Shown piece after piece: positions 32,058-41,358 of a DNA stretch of 64,000 nt; the stretch's first letter is position 1; each line of letters starts with the position of its first letter. This DNA is from Segetibacter aerophilus (lineage in GTDB: Bacteria > Bacteroidota > Bacteroidia > Chitinophagales > Chitinophagaceae). The notes under the pieces are model-generated. The model ran no database searches and was not told where the DNA came from. It saw only the letters and a program-made list of their open reading frames with translations. Both the position numbers and the translations under genes were made by a program. The stretch is taken from assembly GCF_007991655.1 (NCBI RefSeq), contig NZ_BJYT01000001.1, forward strand, positions 372,001-436,000. The letters are read 5' to 3'.

Positions 32058-32218
32058 GCAAGGTTAGTTTTAATGGTAATAGTTGTAATCGTTATGTGGG
32101 CGAAAGGGAAGCACGAATGTATAAAAAAATAGAGACGAAAACCGGGACGAATAACAAATGAACATGCTATACATTAGAAAATTATTAGAAGCACGAGTAG
32201 ATCATAAAAAATCTACAG

Positions 32219-32242
32219 GTACAAGAGTGTGACACAACGATG
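32219..32242 (-). repeat. Dispersed intergenic repeat copy
   Basis: The 24 bases include GAGTGTGACACAACGATG, the reverse complement of CATCGTTGTGTCACACTC. With the copy at 34175-34197 in the opposite orientation it flanks the M61 peptidase gene, with the CATCG ends facing the gene. Confidence 0.6.
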
Positions 32243-32283
32243 ATTCAAAAAGAAACAAAAGGCGGGTCAACATTACACTTCAG

Positions 32284-34086
32284 TTAGCTGCCTTTCATCC
32301 ATCGAGTACTTAGCTGTTCTTGCTTATCGCTGGTACCCTTAGCGATTTTTTCAATTTTTATCCATGGATCTTCTGTAAGTGTAATAGTCGTTTTAATCGG
32401 ATTATTGCGGTGCAGGTAGGTTAGGACTATTTTATCACCAATTTTGTGTTTGGCGATAATTTCATTAACAGTGGTTATTCCTTTCAATCTTTTTCCATCG
32501 ACGTCAACTAGAATGTCATCCACATCTAAACCTGCGTTGTACAAAGGAGTATTTCGGATAGTATTTCTCGAAATGGTTAAACCGTTTTCTGTACTATCAA
32601 AATTTACCCGGCCAAGGGAAGCTTTGCCCGCATTTGCAGGGTTAATAGAATAACCGGCAGCAGCAAACAATTTTTTATAATCAATCGCTTCATGACCATA
32701 GACATACTTTTTAAAAAAGTCATTTGCGTAACTGACGTTGGTAACTGCAGCAAGCGCATTTTGAACATCAGGTATGGTATAAGGAACTTCAGTTTTGCCA
32801 TGCTTCTTCCAAAGTTCCTTCATCACATCGTCCTGCGATTTATTGAAGCGGTTGCGGAGTTCGAGGTCAAGCGCTAATGCAATTGCACCGCCGTATGAAT
32901 AGTAGGAGGTGAACATGTTAGGATAATTGGTGCGATCTATTGAGACACCGGCATCTACAAAAACAGCTCGCTGGCTATTTTCAATGGGGGTATATAACTG
33001 ACCACCTGGAGTATTGGTTTTTGCGTTTACCAAACCACTCATGTTGCTAATGAAATCCGAGTCGTGCATCACTCCAGCGCGTACTTGTAAAAGGCTTCCA
33101 TAATACTGCGTAAACCCTTCTGCCACCCATAGCGCCCCACTCATATTGCTTTTTTCGAAGTTGAAAGGTTCAAGACTTTTAGGCCTGATACGCTCCACGT
33201 TCCAGCAATGAAAGAATTCATGTGCGAAGACACCTAACAGGTCGTCACTTCCATCGAAATCCGCAGGGATAGTTATCATTGTAGAGTTGCGATGCTCCAT
33301 CCCGTCGCCATGCACAAAGGGATTGATGCTGGCAATAAAAGTATACGTCCCATAATCATACGCAGGTAATTCTCCGAATACGTTTTTTGCAGCAATTACA
33401 ATTTGCTTCACTTTTTCAGTGAAACTATCAATAGATGCTTCAGTTCCTTCGGCCTCAAGCGCAAGTCTAAATTTATAGGGCTTATTATCGGTGTTGGTTA
33501 CCGTCCACTCGCGCCAGTGCAGGTTGCCAACCTTCGTTGGAGCATCCATAAAATATTGAAGATTTGGCGCAGTAAAAGTCAGCGGATCAGATGTTGATTT
33601 TAGCTGCGTCGCAATTTTCCAACTCGCTACCGGTACTGCAAACTGTATGGTTATTGGTGCCGCTTCAAGTCCTTTGACCCACATAAAAGATGCAGGCATA
33701 TTTAGGTGATATCCCGAAATGTCTATACTTGCATAAGTACCATCAGCATAGTTGCCAAACAGGGTATAGGTAAGCTTTACGGTTCCTTTGTGGCCAGTTA
33801 CCCTATACACGTCCGCGTCGTCTTTATCTACCTTCAGAGGTTTGCCCGCTGCACTGTACGCCATCACGTTGTACACGTTTTTCCCAAACTCATGTTTCGC
33901 ATAACGGCCCGGGGAGGAGCGACTCATTCTGAAAATTGCAGAAGACCCCGTAAGTCCGTCGGCCACTATAGTGATCTCTGCCTCATGGTGTACTGCGTTA
34001 GGAGCGGAGAACTGGTAGCGGAGGTGTTGAGAAATAGCGGACAATGAAATAAAACAGCATAGAAACCAGCAAAATAATTTTCTCAT
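32284..34086 (-). CDS. M61-family metallopeptidase (glycyl aminopeptidase type) with PDZ domain
   Basis: The protein has 600 residues with a signal peptide (MRKLFCWFLCCFISLSAISQ). The gluzincin motif FAHEFFHCWNVERIRP gives HExxH, and ALWVAEGFTQYYGSL supplies the third metal ligand Glu. The N-terminal beta domain is followed by the catalytic thermolysin-like part (about 200-440). A PDZ-like domain lies at about 490-570 (NTPLYNAGLDVDDILVDVDG). M61 enzymes act on peptides with N-terminal Gly or Ala, here probably in the periplasm. It is monocistronic and flanked on both sides by dispersed-repeat copies. Confidence 0.92.
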   Translation of the reverse strand: MRKLFCWFLCCFISLSAISQHLRYQFSAPNAVHHEAEITIVADGLTGSSAIFRMSRSSPGRYAKHEFGKNVYNVMAYSAAGKPLKVDKDDADVYRVTGHKGTVKLTYTLFGNYADGTYASIDISGYHLNMPASFMWVKGLEAAPITIQFAVPVASWKIATQLKSTSDPLTFTAPNLQYFMDAPTKVGNLHWREWTVTNTDNKPYKFRLALEAEGTEASIDSFTEKVKQIVIAAKNVFGELPAYDYGTYTFIASINPFVHGDGMEHRNSTMITIPADFDGSDDLLGVFAHEFFHCWNVERIRPKSLEPFNFEKSNMSGALWVAEGFTQYYGSLLQVRAGVMHDSDFISNMSGLVNAKTNTPGGQLYTPIENSQRAVFVDAGVSIDRTNYPNMFTSYYSYGGAIALALDLELRNRFNKSQDDVMKELWKKHGKTEVPYTIPDVQNALAAVTNVSYANDFFKKYVYGHEAIDYKKLFAAAGYSINPANAGKASLGRVNFDSTENGLTISRNTIRNTPLYNAGLDVDDILVDVDGKRLKGITTVNEIIAKHKIGDKIVLTYLHRNNPIKTTITLTEDPWIKIEKIAKGTSDKQEQLSTRWMKGS

Positions 34087-34174
34087 TATTATTTTAATAA
34101 GCGCGAAAATTACTGCTTTTGACTGATTTGTTATTTGGGCTTTTTATGGTACCGGCAATTTTGCTTCGATCGAA

Positions 34175-34197
34175 CATCGTTGCGTCGCATTTCGTTC
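34175..34197 (+). repeat. Dispersed intergenic repeat copy
   Basis: CATCGTTGCGTCGCATTTCG begins at 34175. It shares CATCGTTGYGTCRC with the other copies and a following TTCATCTGTAG that is mirrored by ATGCAGATGAA at the right arm near 26848. It lies between the MscS gene and the M61 gene. Confidence 0.6.
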
Positions 34198-34293
34198 ATC
34201 TGTAGTTTCTCCTTTCAACTTTTTTCAAAGTTTGTAGGAACAACCACGCTGAGGTAGCTACTAAAAACCTATTAGCCAGCAAAATGACAGGAG

Positions 34294-35196
34294 TTATAAT
34301 TCCTTTCCACCCTTCGATTGCTTCAATGCATCAGCCAAATTTTCTCCTCCTTTTATGGCAAAATCCAATGTTCTTATCGGGTATGGAATACTTATGCCAT
34401 TTTCATCGAAAGCTTTTTTTATCAGCATGATCGCTTCGCTTGTTCCCTGCCAAAAAATGGGTTGTTCTGTTGAATTGATCCAAACCTGTAAAGTGAAGTT
34501 GATAGAGCTTTCTGCAAACTCAGTGTAAAAGAGCGTGGCCGGCGTTTCCGGATCAAGCACGGTCATATTTTTTACTGCCTGTAACGCCACCTGTTTTACT
34601 TTATCCAGGTTATCTCCGTAAGAAACTCCTACAGTAAGATCGATCCTTCTTTTACCGGAGCGTGTAAAATTTTCAAGGCTGTTTTGAAAGATTTCTTTAT
34701 TCGGTACGATCACCAGCTGACCCTGAAATGTTTGTATGATCGTATCTCTCATATTGATGGTAATTACTTTACCCATGATGTCCTTGGACTTTACAAGGTC
34801 ACCAATTACCAGCGGTCTTCTGATAGATAGTAAAATGCCGGCCATAAAGTTCGCCGCGATATCCTGGAAGGCAAAGGCAAGGGCAATACCGGCGATACCT
34901 GCACCGGCTAAAATGGAGGTGACTGCCTTATCAAGATGTAAAACGCTTAAGGCAACAAAAAGGGTTATACCGATTACAACAATATAAACAAAAGACGAAA
35001 ACAGGTTTGTAATTGTATCATGTTGGGTAAACCTGTGGAAGATCTTTTGAGCCAGTTTCCTGATAAGCTTTGCTACGTAAAATCCCAATACGATTAATAA
35101 GGAGGCAATAATAATATTGGGTAAAAGTCTTACAAGCTCGCGTAGCCAGATGAGCAGCTTTGTTTCTATTAGGTGATATGCTTTGTTAATATCCAT
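34294..35196 (-). CDS. MscS-family mechanosensitive channel
   Basis: The protein has 300 residues. Three N-terminal membrane helices (about 15-120) end in the pore-lining TM3, with the Gly/Ala-rich SILAGAGIAGIALAFAFQDI. The soluble beta and alpha/beta domains follow (VIGDLVKSKDIMGKVITINM, QLVIVPNKEIFQNSLENFTR and the ending IPYPIRTLDFAIKGG). It opens under membrane tension and lets ions out on sudden fall of outside salt. The length matches the small MscS class. It is on the minus strand like the DsbA-like and Mn-catalase genes, but 70 bp separate it from them. Confidence 0.93.
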   Translation of the reverse strand: MDINKAYHLIETKLLIWLRELVRLLPNIIIASLLIVLGFYVAKLIRKLAQKIFHRFTQHDTITNLFSSFVYIVVIGITLFVALSVLHLDKAVTSILAGAGIAGIALAFAFQDIAANFMAGILLSIRRPLVIGDLVKSKDIMGKVITINMRDTIIQTFQGQLVIVPNKEIFQNSLENFTRSGKRRIDLTVGVSYGDNLDKVKQVALQAVKNMTVLDPETPATLFYTEFAESSINFTLQVWINSTEQPIFWQGTSEAIMLIKKAFDENGISIPYPIRTLDFAIKGGENLADALKQSKGGKEL

Positions 35197-35266
35197 ACAA
35201 CTATTTTGTCTATCTCCTTTTGCGTTGGCGGGTATCGGCTAACTAGTTCTTGTTGAACAAATAGTT

Positions 35267-36067
35267 TTATTGTATTTCCTCTATTTCCCTTTTTGTCAAA
35301 TTGCCCCAAAAATGCTTGTAACCTTCCACGTCAATTTTTTCAACTGTAGATTGCATGGTAGGAGCTACTTGTTTAAGTGCCTCTAATAATACCGGGTAAG
35401 GCCGATAGCCCGTAAGCATGATCGCAGACTTGCCGCTAGTTCGTATAATTAAGGTTGGGGTGCGGGTTATATTCCGGTTTTGCGATTCCCGCCAGTCGGG
35501 ACGAAATGCTTCAAGGCCGTTATCATTAGTCAAATTATTGGCGAACTTGTCGAGATCGATACTGCCCCGGAAGTTATTTGAAAGAGTTTTTGCAACCTGC
35601 AGCAGAACATCTTGTTTTGCTATGTTCTGACCTTGTAGCATTACCGCTTCCCTCAACAGTCTCAAATATTTAACGGCTGCATCTTGCGATTGCAGTTCTA
35701 CAGCTTTAACTGCAATGCATGCAGGATAAGAAGATGCAGGCGGGTCTTCAACCCAAATTCTACTATTCATCGGCATGCCTGAAGTCTCGCTTGCTTCCAT
35801 CCAGACGGGTCCCATTTGCTGCGGCCTGGTGACAGAATAAACAGAATCAGAATAGTTTTTCCAACTTGGCAAAAGACCAGTCATCACGTTCCTAAAAACT
35901 ATTTGATTCCGAAACTGATATTGCAATTTGCGCCACTGCGGCTCAAAAGCCCAACTCCAACAACAAAGCGGATCAGTGTAAAAAATTATTTCTACACGAT
36001 CCGCTTTGTTTTCTTCACCCTGCACTATGTTTCTTACCTCTTGTTCTTGTTGTTGTAAATTCATCAA
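35267..36067 (-). CDS. DsbA-like (FrnE/SpxH-type) thioredoxin-fold protein with CCWS active site
   Basis: The protein has 266 residues and no signal peptide. The thioredoxin-fold opening EIIFYTDPLCCWSWAFEPQW corresponds to the active-site loop of FrnE or SpxH (YjbH)-type proteins; here it reads CCWS, two adjacent Cys, instead of CxxC. A helical insertion (about 90-190) and the cis-Pro segment NITRTPTLIIRTSGKSAIML follow. Its start overlaps the stop of the Mn-catalase gene by 4 bp, so the two are translationally coupled and probably serve oxidative-stress defence together. It could act in thiol repair or as a protease adaptor; the sequence does not decide this. Confidence 0.8.
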   Translation of the reverse strand: MMNLQQQEQEVRNIVQGEENKADRVEIIFYTDPLCCWSWAFEPQWRKLQYQFRNQIVFRNVMTGLLPSWKNYSDSVYSVTRPQQMGPVWMEASETSGMPMNSRIWVEDPPASSYPACIAVKAVELQSQDAAVKYLRLLREAVMLQGQNIAKQDVLLQVAKTLSNNFRGSIDLDKFANNLTNDNGLEAFRPDWRESQNRNITRTPTLIIRTSGKSAIMLTGYRPYPVLLEALKQVAPTMQSTVEKIDVEGYKHFWGNLTKREIEEIQ

Positions 36068-37050
36068 ATTTCTAAGTTCGCTTTTTCCATACTAACACCA
36101 AGGTCATCTTCGCCCAAAGGTTTGTTCCATTGTTGTGGACCGATAGGGGCAGCAGTATTGACAATTTCGCTGCGCATTTTGCCCAGGTCAATCTCCAGCT
36201 GGTTGTTTTGATCTACAGTGCTGCTGGCACCCACGGGAGACTGATCGAGCAGGCTATTTGTTTGCAGTACATGCTTTATCGGGTCTTCAATATATTGCCA
36301 TGTTTCACCTAATTGCGTGCTTTCTCCCTGGTTCCATGGACCGCGAATAGCATTGCCGCTTGACATGTTGAAGTATAGGTTGCTGTATCTTGGATCAGCT
36401 TGCAAAACTCCCATTGGAAAGTTTGGTTTAATAGTCGCCAAAGCAGCCTCGAACATTTGGTAGTGCGCTACTTCTCTTGTCATAAGGAAGCGTAAAGTTT
36501 CTTGCACGTAGGGATCGTCAGTAAACTGCAGCAGGTATTCGTACACCATTTTTGCACGCGTTTCGGCTGCAATGTCCGAGCGCAAATCAGAGGTTAGATC
36601 ACCTTGCGCATCACCATTGATATATGCAGCAGTCCATGGAACGCCCTGGCTGTTTGTATATGCCGGTCCGCCGCCTGTTGCTACAAAAAATTGAGGTGCT
36701 ACCATCGCCTGGTGAATCATATTTTCTTTAGCAGCCTTGCCATCAAGCAACTGCATAATCTCTGAAGTCTCTGCTGCTTTTTTCAAATCTCCATTTACAC
36801 CCGTTAATAGCATTTGTATAGTTGCGCCCACTATTTCGAGGTGACTAAACTCTTCAGTAGCAATATCCATTAGTAAATCATATTTGTCAGGATAAGGATT
36901 CTTAGCTCCAAAAGCCTGGACAAAATATCGTAGTGCGGCAGCAAGTTCTCCGTTCGCTCCACCAAATTGTTCTAATAGCAATGTAGCAAACGCAGGATCG
37001 GGTTTCGAGACCCTAGCATTGAATTGTAAATCTTTTACGTGGTAAAACAT
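36064..37050 (-). CDS. Manganese (di-Mn) catalase
   Basis: I chose the ATG at 37048-37050 (MFYHVKDLQFNARVSKPDPA), the usual beginning of this family; the frame extends 10 codons further. The protein has 328 residues. It contains the ferritin-like four-helix core with ligand motifs GGANGELAAALRYFVQ, MDIATEEFSHLEIVGA, AAETRAKMVYEYLLQF and MTREVAHYQMFEAAL (Glu and His ligands of two Mn ions). It splits hydrogen peroxide to water and oxygen without heme. It is the first gene of a two-gene unit with the DsbA-like protein (4-bp overlap). Confidence 0.93.
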   Translation of the reverse strand: MFYHVKDLQFNARVSKPDPAFATLLLEQFGGANGELAAALRYFVQAFGAKNPYPDKYDLLMDIATEEFSHLEIVGATIQMLLTGVNGDLKKAAETSEIMQLLDGKAAKENMIHQAMVAPQFFVATGGGPAYTNSQGVPWTAAYINGDAQGDLTSDLRSDIAAETRAKMVYEYLLQFTDDPYVQETLRFLMTREVAHYQMFEAALATIKPNFPMGVLQADPRYSNLYFNMSSGNAIRGPWNQGESTQLGETWQYIEDPIKHVLQTNSLLDQSPVGASSTVDQNNQLEIDLGKMRSEIVNTAAPIGPQQWNKPLGEDDLGVSMEKANLEI

Positions 37051-37255
37051 AAGAATAAAATTTATAGTATAAAAGTTCAAGAGTCAGCAAAACCATGCCA
37101 TTGCATAGGTTAGAGATTTGGGGAAAGGTTTCCTTTGTAGAGGAATGTAACCCAACGTTCGTCCGACAAAAATTCTAAGAATTGAGCCATTTTTTGCGGT
37201 CAATATGCATTGCATTAATGTTGCATCCATTTATTTTCACAAAACTTAGGCGATA

Positions 37256-38455
37256 ATGCAAGAGACAAAAGAAAAAGCTGGATTAACTAGTTTGCATTTA
37301 TGGGTAATGACAATTGCAACGGGCTTAGTTGTAGCCAATATTTATTATAATCAGCCTTTGCTAGCCGACATTTCGAAAGACTTTAATGTTTCAGAAGCAG
37401 AAGGTGGAATACTAGCCATGCTTACACAAGTTGGGTACGCAGCAGGAATGCTTTTCTGCGTACCGTTAGGAGATATGCTTAAAAGAAAGCAATTAATAAT
37501 GGCAGTTTTTGTGATTGATATTATCGCGCTTTTGTTAGCAGCCTGGTCGCCTACAATACACATTTTAATGTTGGCTAGTTTTTTAATTGGGGCGTTTTCT
37601 ATCATTCCCCAATTAATTATCCCAATGGCCGCTCATCTTTCGTTGCCGGAACGGAGAGGCAAGACGATCGGTTTTGTTATGAGTGGATTATTAATAGGTA
37701 TTTTGTTATCACGTACCGTAAGCGGCTATGTCGGTGCACACCTCGGATGGAGAGCAATGTTTTGGATTGCTGCTGGTTTGATGGTTATTCTGGCAGCAAG
37801 TCTTTACTTCCTATTGCCAGAAGTTTACCCCGAATACAAAGGAAACTATAAGCAGTTGATGACATCTTTAATTTCAATCACGAAAGAAGAGCCAATACTT
37901 AGAATTGCTGCAATACGGGGGGCGTTGTGTTTTGCAGGTTTCGCCGGCTTTTGGAGTACATTAGCATTTCTGCTACGTCAACCACAGTTTAATGCAGGAA
38001 GTGAGGTTGCCGGTGCATTTGGTTTAGTGGGTGCATTTGGAGCGTTGGCCGCATCACAAATGGGCAAATTTAGTGATCGGGGAAACGGGCATCAACTGAT
38101 CGCTATCAGTATCGGAATCGTGATCGTTTCATTTATAATTTTTGGTTTTTCAGGTAGTAGTATAGCGGGGTTGATAATCGGTGTCATTCTAATGGATATG
38201 GGGGTACAAGGTGCACATATCTCCAACCAGGCTGCTATTTTTTCAATTCGACCAGAAGCGCGAAACCGAATGAATACAGTGTATATGGTTACTTATTTTA
38301 TTGGCGGTGCCCTCGGTACATTGCTTGCAACACAAGCATGGGAAATCTATCACTGGAAAGGTGTTGTCGCCATGGGCTTAGTAGTATCAGTTATAGCACT
38401 GTTAATTCATTGGTATTATAGACCTGCAGTTGTGGTAAGCGAACCCGTTGTTTAA
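37256..38455 (+). CDS. Major facilitator superfamily transporter
   Basis: The protein has 399 residues and 12 predicted membrane helices. The first helices read LWVMTIATGLVVANIYYNQP and GGILAMLTQVGYAAGMLFCV, with a motif-A loop PLGDMLKRKQLI after helix 2. NIYYNQPLL near the N-terminus and the layout match a common group of MFS exporters in Bacteroidota and proteobacteria, but the substrate is unknown. It is divergent from the Mn-catalase unit and ends at a strong terminator (38558). Confidence 0.9.
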   Translation: MQETKEKAGLTSLHLWVMTIATGLVVANIYYNQPLLADISKDFNVSEAEGGILAMLTQVGYAAGMLFCVPLGDMLKRKQLIMAVFVIDIIALLLAAWSPTIHILMLASFLIGAFSIIPQLIIPMAAHLSLPERRGKTIGFVMSGLLIGILLSRTVSGYVGAHLGWRAMFWIAAGLMVILAASLYFLLPEVYPEYKGNYKQLMTSLISITKEEPILRIAAIRGALCFAGFAGFWSTLAFLLRQPQFNAGSEVAGAFGLVGAFGALAASQMGKFSDRGNGHQLIAISIGIVIVSFIIFGFSGSSIAGLIIGVILMDMGVQGAHISNQAAIFSIRPEARNRMNTVYMVTYFIGGALGTLLATQAWEIYHWKGVVAMGLVVSVIALLIHWYYRPAVVVSEPVV

Positions 38456-38841
38456 ACCTTTTTACTGCTTAAAAGTCAGAAGAGATAATCCTACTGATCA
38501 ACTAGTTTTTAAATATCCTATCAGCCCCCCCCCACCAATATCTACGAATGCTAATTGTCTGCGTACTGTTTTAAACACTACGCAGATTTTTTTTGCAACC
38601 CATCGTCTCTTTCAAGCTTTTAATCTTTTCAACAGGCATTTACAATAAAGCCATTTTTGTTGCCGTCGTTAATTTCGATAATGGAATGGCATATAATCTG
38701 TGGCACTATTTATTCATGAAATAAAAAAATTAAAAAGGCAAGTAATGAAGTTGGGTATTCAATGAATGGGAGAGTAGTTCCTTTCAAACTTTATTAACTT
38801 CCTTTGTAGTCTTTAATTGTTAATCACAAAAAATACTTTTT
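38456..38841. other. 386-bp intergenic region with C9 tract and terminator
   Basis: It contains a run of nine C (38525-38533) just upstream of the terminator at 38558-38594. The open frame at 38448-38648 runs through the C tract and the terminator and is not credible as a gene. The right half precedes the small acidic-protein gene; TTCCTTTG near 38800 is one mismatch from a -7 box. Confidence 0.5.
38558..38594 (+). terminator. Rho-independent terminator after the MFS gene
   Basis: TCTGCGTA (38558-38565) pairs with TACGCAGA (38579-38586), followed by eight T. The loop itself has GTTT/AAAC complementarity. Confidence 0.92.
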
Positions 38842-39099
38842 ATGTTGGTAGAAAATAATGCAATCGATGCGACTGAAGAATTTGTAGCCGATGAAAGGTT
38901 TGCTTCCGCAGAATCAATAGAACCCGAAACAGATCCAAAGCAGAAACCTGAAGTTGAGCCAGAGCAGTTACCTAAAGAAGATCCCGGACAAGCAGATCCA
39001 GATACAGAAGAAGATGACGACGATGATGAAGATCCTTTTACAGAAACAGAAATTGGTGACGATCCCGATGAAATAGAAAAGAAGACGACCATCTTTTAA
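38842..39099 (+). CDS. Small highly acidic, proline-rich protein, unknown
   Basis: The protein has 85 residues. After about 25 ordinary residues it becomes extremely acidic: DPKQKPEVEPEQLPKEDPG, then DTEEDDDDDEDPFTETEIGD, and it ends in a short basic KKTTIF. The run of P-E-D repeats predicts a disordered chain. No family was recognised; similar acidic tails bind cations or basic proteins. The start codon is well placed after an AT-rich leader and the frame is clean, and the composition on the complementary strand (Ser-rich frame) is a shadow. Confidence 0.6.
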   Translation: MLVENNAIDATEEFVADERFASAESIEPETDPKQKPEVEPEQLPKEDPGQADPDTEEDDDDDEDPFTETEIGDDPDEIEKKTTIF

Positions 39100-39217
39100 A
39101 GCGGAAAAAATAATTTGTAAACTTTTACAAGATGGTTTTCAGATCATAGAACTCGCTTTTTCGGGTATGCTGGTTCCTTTTAAATTCATCAAATAACTTC
39201 CATAGTTTAAAACTCAA

Positions 39218-40291
39218 ATGTTAGTGGATTTTTTGCAGCGGTTCATAAAATCTAAACTTGCTGTTTATTGTATAGTTACATTTTTTCTTGTAACGAGCGC
39301 CAGTTCATCCTATTCACAGAGCGGCTGTACCGATCCATACGCTAATAATTACAATGCTGCAGCTACCACTAATAACGGTAGCTGCACTTATAATACGACA
39401 AACTATAGGCCGTCTGTAAAACTTCGCCAACTCAGCAAAATCTTAAATGAAAGCAGTGGGTTACAGATGGCAGGTAATTCTCTTTGGAGTTGTAATGACG
39501 GAGGAGGGGCGGCTGCCATTTATAGGATCGATACTGCATCTGGTAATGTACTGCAAACTGTTAATCTGGAAGATGCAACAAATGTGGATTGGGAAGAACT
39601 TTCTTTCGACGGCACTTTTTTTTATGTCGGAGATTTTGGCAATAACGTAAATGGAGCAAGAACCGACTTGAAGATTTATAAATTTGCTTTCAGTGATATA
39701 CCTGACTATTCAACCAAGCCGCTTGCAACTATTCCTAAAGAAAAGATTGAGATTATCTCTTTTCGATATTCTGATCAATTAATGCCCAAAGCTTCAGCTA
39801 CAAATAATACAAGATACGATTGTGAAGCAATGGTTGTAGATAGCGGTAAAATTCATTTGTTTAGCAAGAATTGGGTTGACTTAAGTACAACCCACTACAT
39901 ACTCAATAGCACTGCAGCGGGCTCGTATGTAGCCGATTCTGTAGAGACGATGCCAACGGGTTATGTTGTAACGGGGGCAAGCAAATCACCCGGGCAGGAT
40001 ATAATAGTTTTGTTAGGATATTTTCCCAAAGCTCCCGGAAAACACTTTATGCATATACTGAGCGGGTATAGCGGTGGTACTTATTTCAATGGAAACAAAA
40101 GAAAACTTAATCTACCTGACGCATTACAAATGGGCCAGGCAGAAGGTATCACATTCACGAACGGTAGCTACGGGTATATTAGCAATGAAAGGTTAAGTGC
40201 TGGTCCGTTTACTATTCAACAAAAATTACGTTCTTTCGATATTAGCAATTTTGTCACTATTTCCTCTAAAGCTTCAGCGTCTGCTCGCTGA
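39218..40291 (+). CDS. Secreted protein with GCTDPxAxNYNxxA module and beta-propeller-like body
   Basis: The protein has 357 residues; a hydrophobic N-terminal segment (about 15-35, VYCIVTFFLVTSASSSYSQ) suggests export. Right after it comes GCTDPYANNYNAAATTNNGS, then CTY, a short Cys-paired module widespread in secreted Bacteroidota proteins. The rest (about 65-350) reads like a repeated beta structure tracking a value (SGLQMAGNSLWSCNDGGGAA, VDWEELSFDGTFFYVGDFGN), reminiscent of SdiA-regulated or propeller-like proteins. No type IX sorting domain is visible at the C-terminus. Function unknown. Confidence 0.72.
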   Translation: MLVDFLQRFIKSKLAVYCIVTFFLVTSASSSYSQSGCTDPYANNYNAAATTNNGSCTYNTTNYRPSVKLRQLSKILNESSGLQMAGNSLWSCNDGGGAAAIYRIDTASGNVLQTVNLEDATNVDWEELSFDGTFFYVGDFGNNVNGARTDLKIYKFAFSDIPDYSTKPLATIPKEKIEIISFRYSDQLMPKASATNNTRYDCEAMVVDSGKIHLFSKNWVDLSTTHYILNSTAAGSYVADSVETMPTGYVVTGASKSPGQDIIVLLGYFPKAPGKHFMHILSGYSGGTYFNGNKRKLNLPDALQMGQAEGITFTNGSYGYISNERLSAGPFTIQQKLRSFDISNFVTISSKASASAR

Positions 40292-40305
40292 ATTTCTACA
40301 TTGTT

Positions 40306-41358
40306 TTACCTTACCGTTATCGAATAACTAGAAGCAGCGGCCATCTTTCCAATTGATTTACTAAATGCTTCATATCGGTTTTGAATGAGTAGCTCTTCAA
40401 CTTCTTTTACAGAATTTTCGCTTACTGAAATTAATAAACCTCCATTGGTTTGAGGATCGGCTAGCAGGTGAATAGCCTGCTGTTGATTGATGGAATCTGC
40501 AAACGTTACCTTGTTACTTATGCTATTCCAGTTTCGGTTTGTTGCGCCGGGTACGACTTTCTTTTCCAGGTATTCTAAAGCCCCATCTATAATTGGTAAT
40601 CTGGCATATTCGATTTCAGCCATCAGCTTGCTTCCCTCCGCCATCTCTGTTAAATGCCCGAGTAAGCCAAAGCCCGTTATATCGGTCATCGCATTTACAC
40701 CTTCTATCTTACCCAATTTTTCACCAAGAGAGTTTAATTGAGTTAGTTGCTTCAACAGTTGGGTAAAGTGCGCTTCAGATATCAATTCTCTTTTTTGAGC
40801 GGTGGATAAAATGCCTACACCTAACTTCTTAGTGACAAAGAGCAAGTCACCTTCTTTGGCTGTATTGTTTTGCTTAAGGTTTTCAAGATTAACCATGCCC
40901 GTTACCGCCAAACCAAAGATCGGTTCGGGAGCATCAATACTATGACCGCCCGCGAGCGGTATTCCTGCCTCAGCACAAACAGCCCGGCTTCCTTCAAGCA
41001 CCTTCTGGGCGACTGATGCCGGTAATTTATCTATCGGCCAACCCAATATCGCTATAGCCATAATTGGTTTGCCACCCATCGCGTACACATCACTAATAGC
41101 GTTGGCTGAGGCGATCCTCCCAAAATCGAACGGATCGTTTACAATGGGCATAAAAAAGTCGGTAGTGCTTATCACCGCAGTGCCATTGCCAAGATCATAT
41201 ACGGCAGCATCGTCTTTACTATGATTACCAACTAGCAAATTTTTATTATCGGGAAAGGCAAATTGGCTGTTTAGTATTTCCTCTAAAACACCTGGAGCTA
41301 TTTTGCAGCCGCATCCACCGCCATGAGAGTATTGAGTAAGTTTTATATTGTCAGGCAT
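40306..41358 (-). CDS. selD: Selenide, water dikinase
   Basis: The protein has 350 residues. The N-terminal active-site segment LTQYSHGGGCGCKIAPGVLE contains Cys16 and Lys19, equivalent to the catalytic Cys17 and Lys20 of E. coli SelD. It uses Cys, not selenocysteine. ATP-binding motifs follow (DDAAVYDLGNGTAVISTTDF, GGHSIDAPEPIFGLAVTGMV). It makes selenophosphate from selenide and ATP. Its start overlaps the mnmH stop region by 8 bp, so the pair is coupled; here the selenium donor evidently serves tRNA selenation. No selA or selB lies in the window. Confidence 0.95.
   Translation of the reverse strand: MPDNIKLTQYSHGGGCGCKIAPGVLEEILNSQFAFPDNKNLLVGNHSKDDAAVYDLGNGTAVISTTDFFMPIVNDPFDFGRIASANAISDVYAMGGKPIMAIAILGWPIDKLPASVAQKVLEGSRAVCAEAGIPLAGGHSIDAPEPIFGLAVTGMVNLENLKQNNTAKEGDLLFVTKKLGVGILSTAQKRELISEAHFTQLLKQLTQLNSLGEKLGKIEGVNAMTDITGFGLLGHLTEMAEGSKLMAEIEYARLPIIDGALEYLEKKVVPGATNRNWNSISNKVTFADSINQQQAIHLLADPQTNGGLLISVSENSVKEVEELLIQNRYEAFSKSIGKMAAASSYSITVR

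Noticed and set aside
38448-38648. 66-codon open frame after the MFS gene
   Set aside because: It overlaps the MFS stop, runs through a C9 tract and a strong terminator hairpin, and has no protein-like pattern.
38740-38795. Short similarity to the NEVGYS motif of AraC regulators in the intergenic region (NEVGYSMN)
   Set aside because: Only about eight residues match and the flanks do not resemble AraC proteins; chance match.
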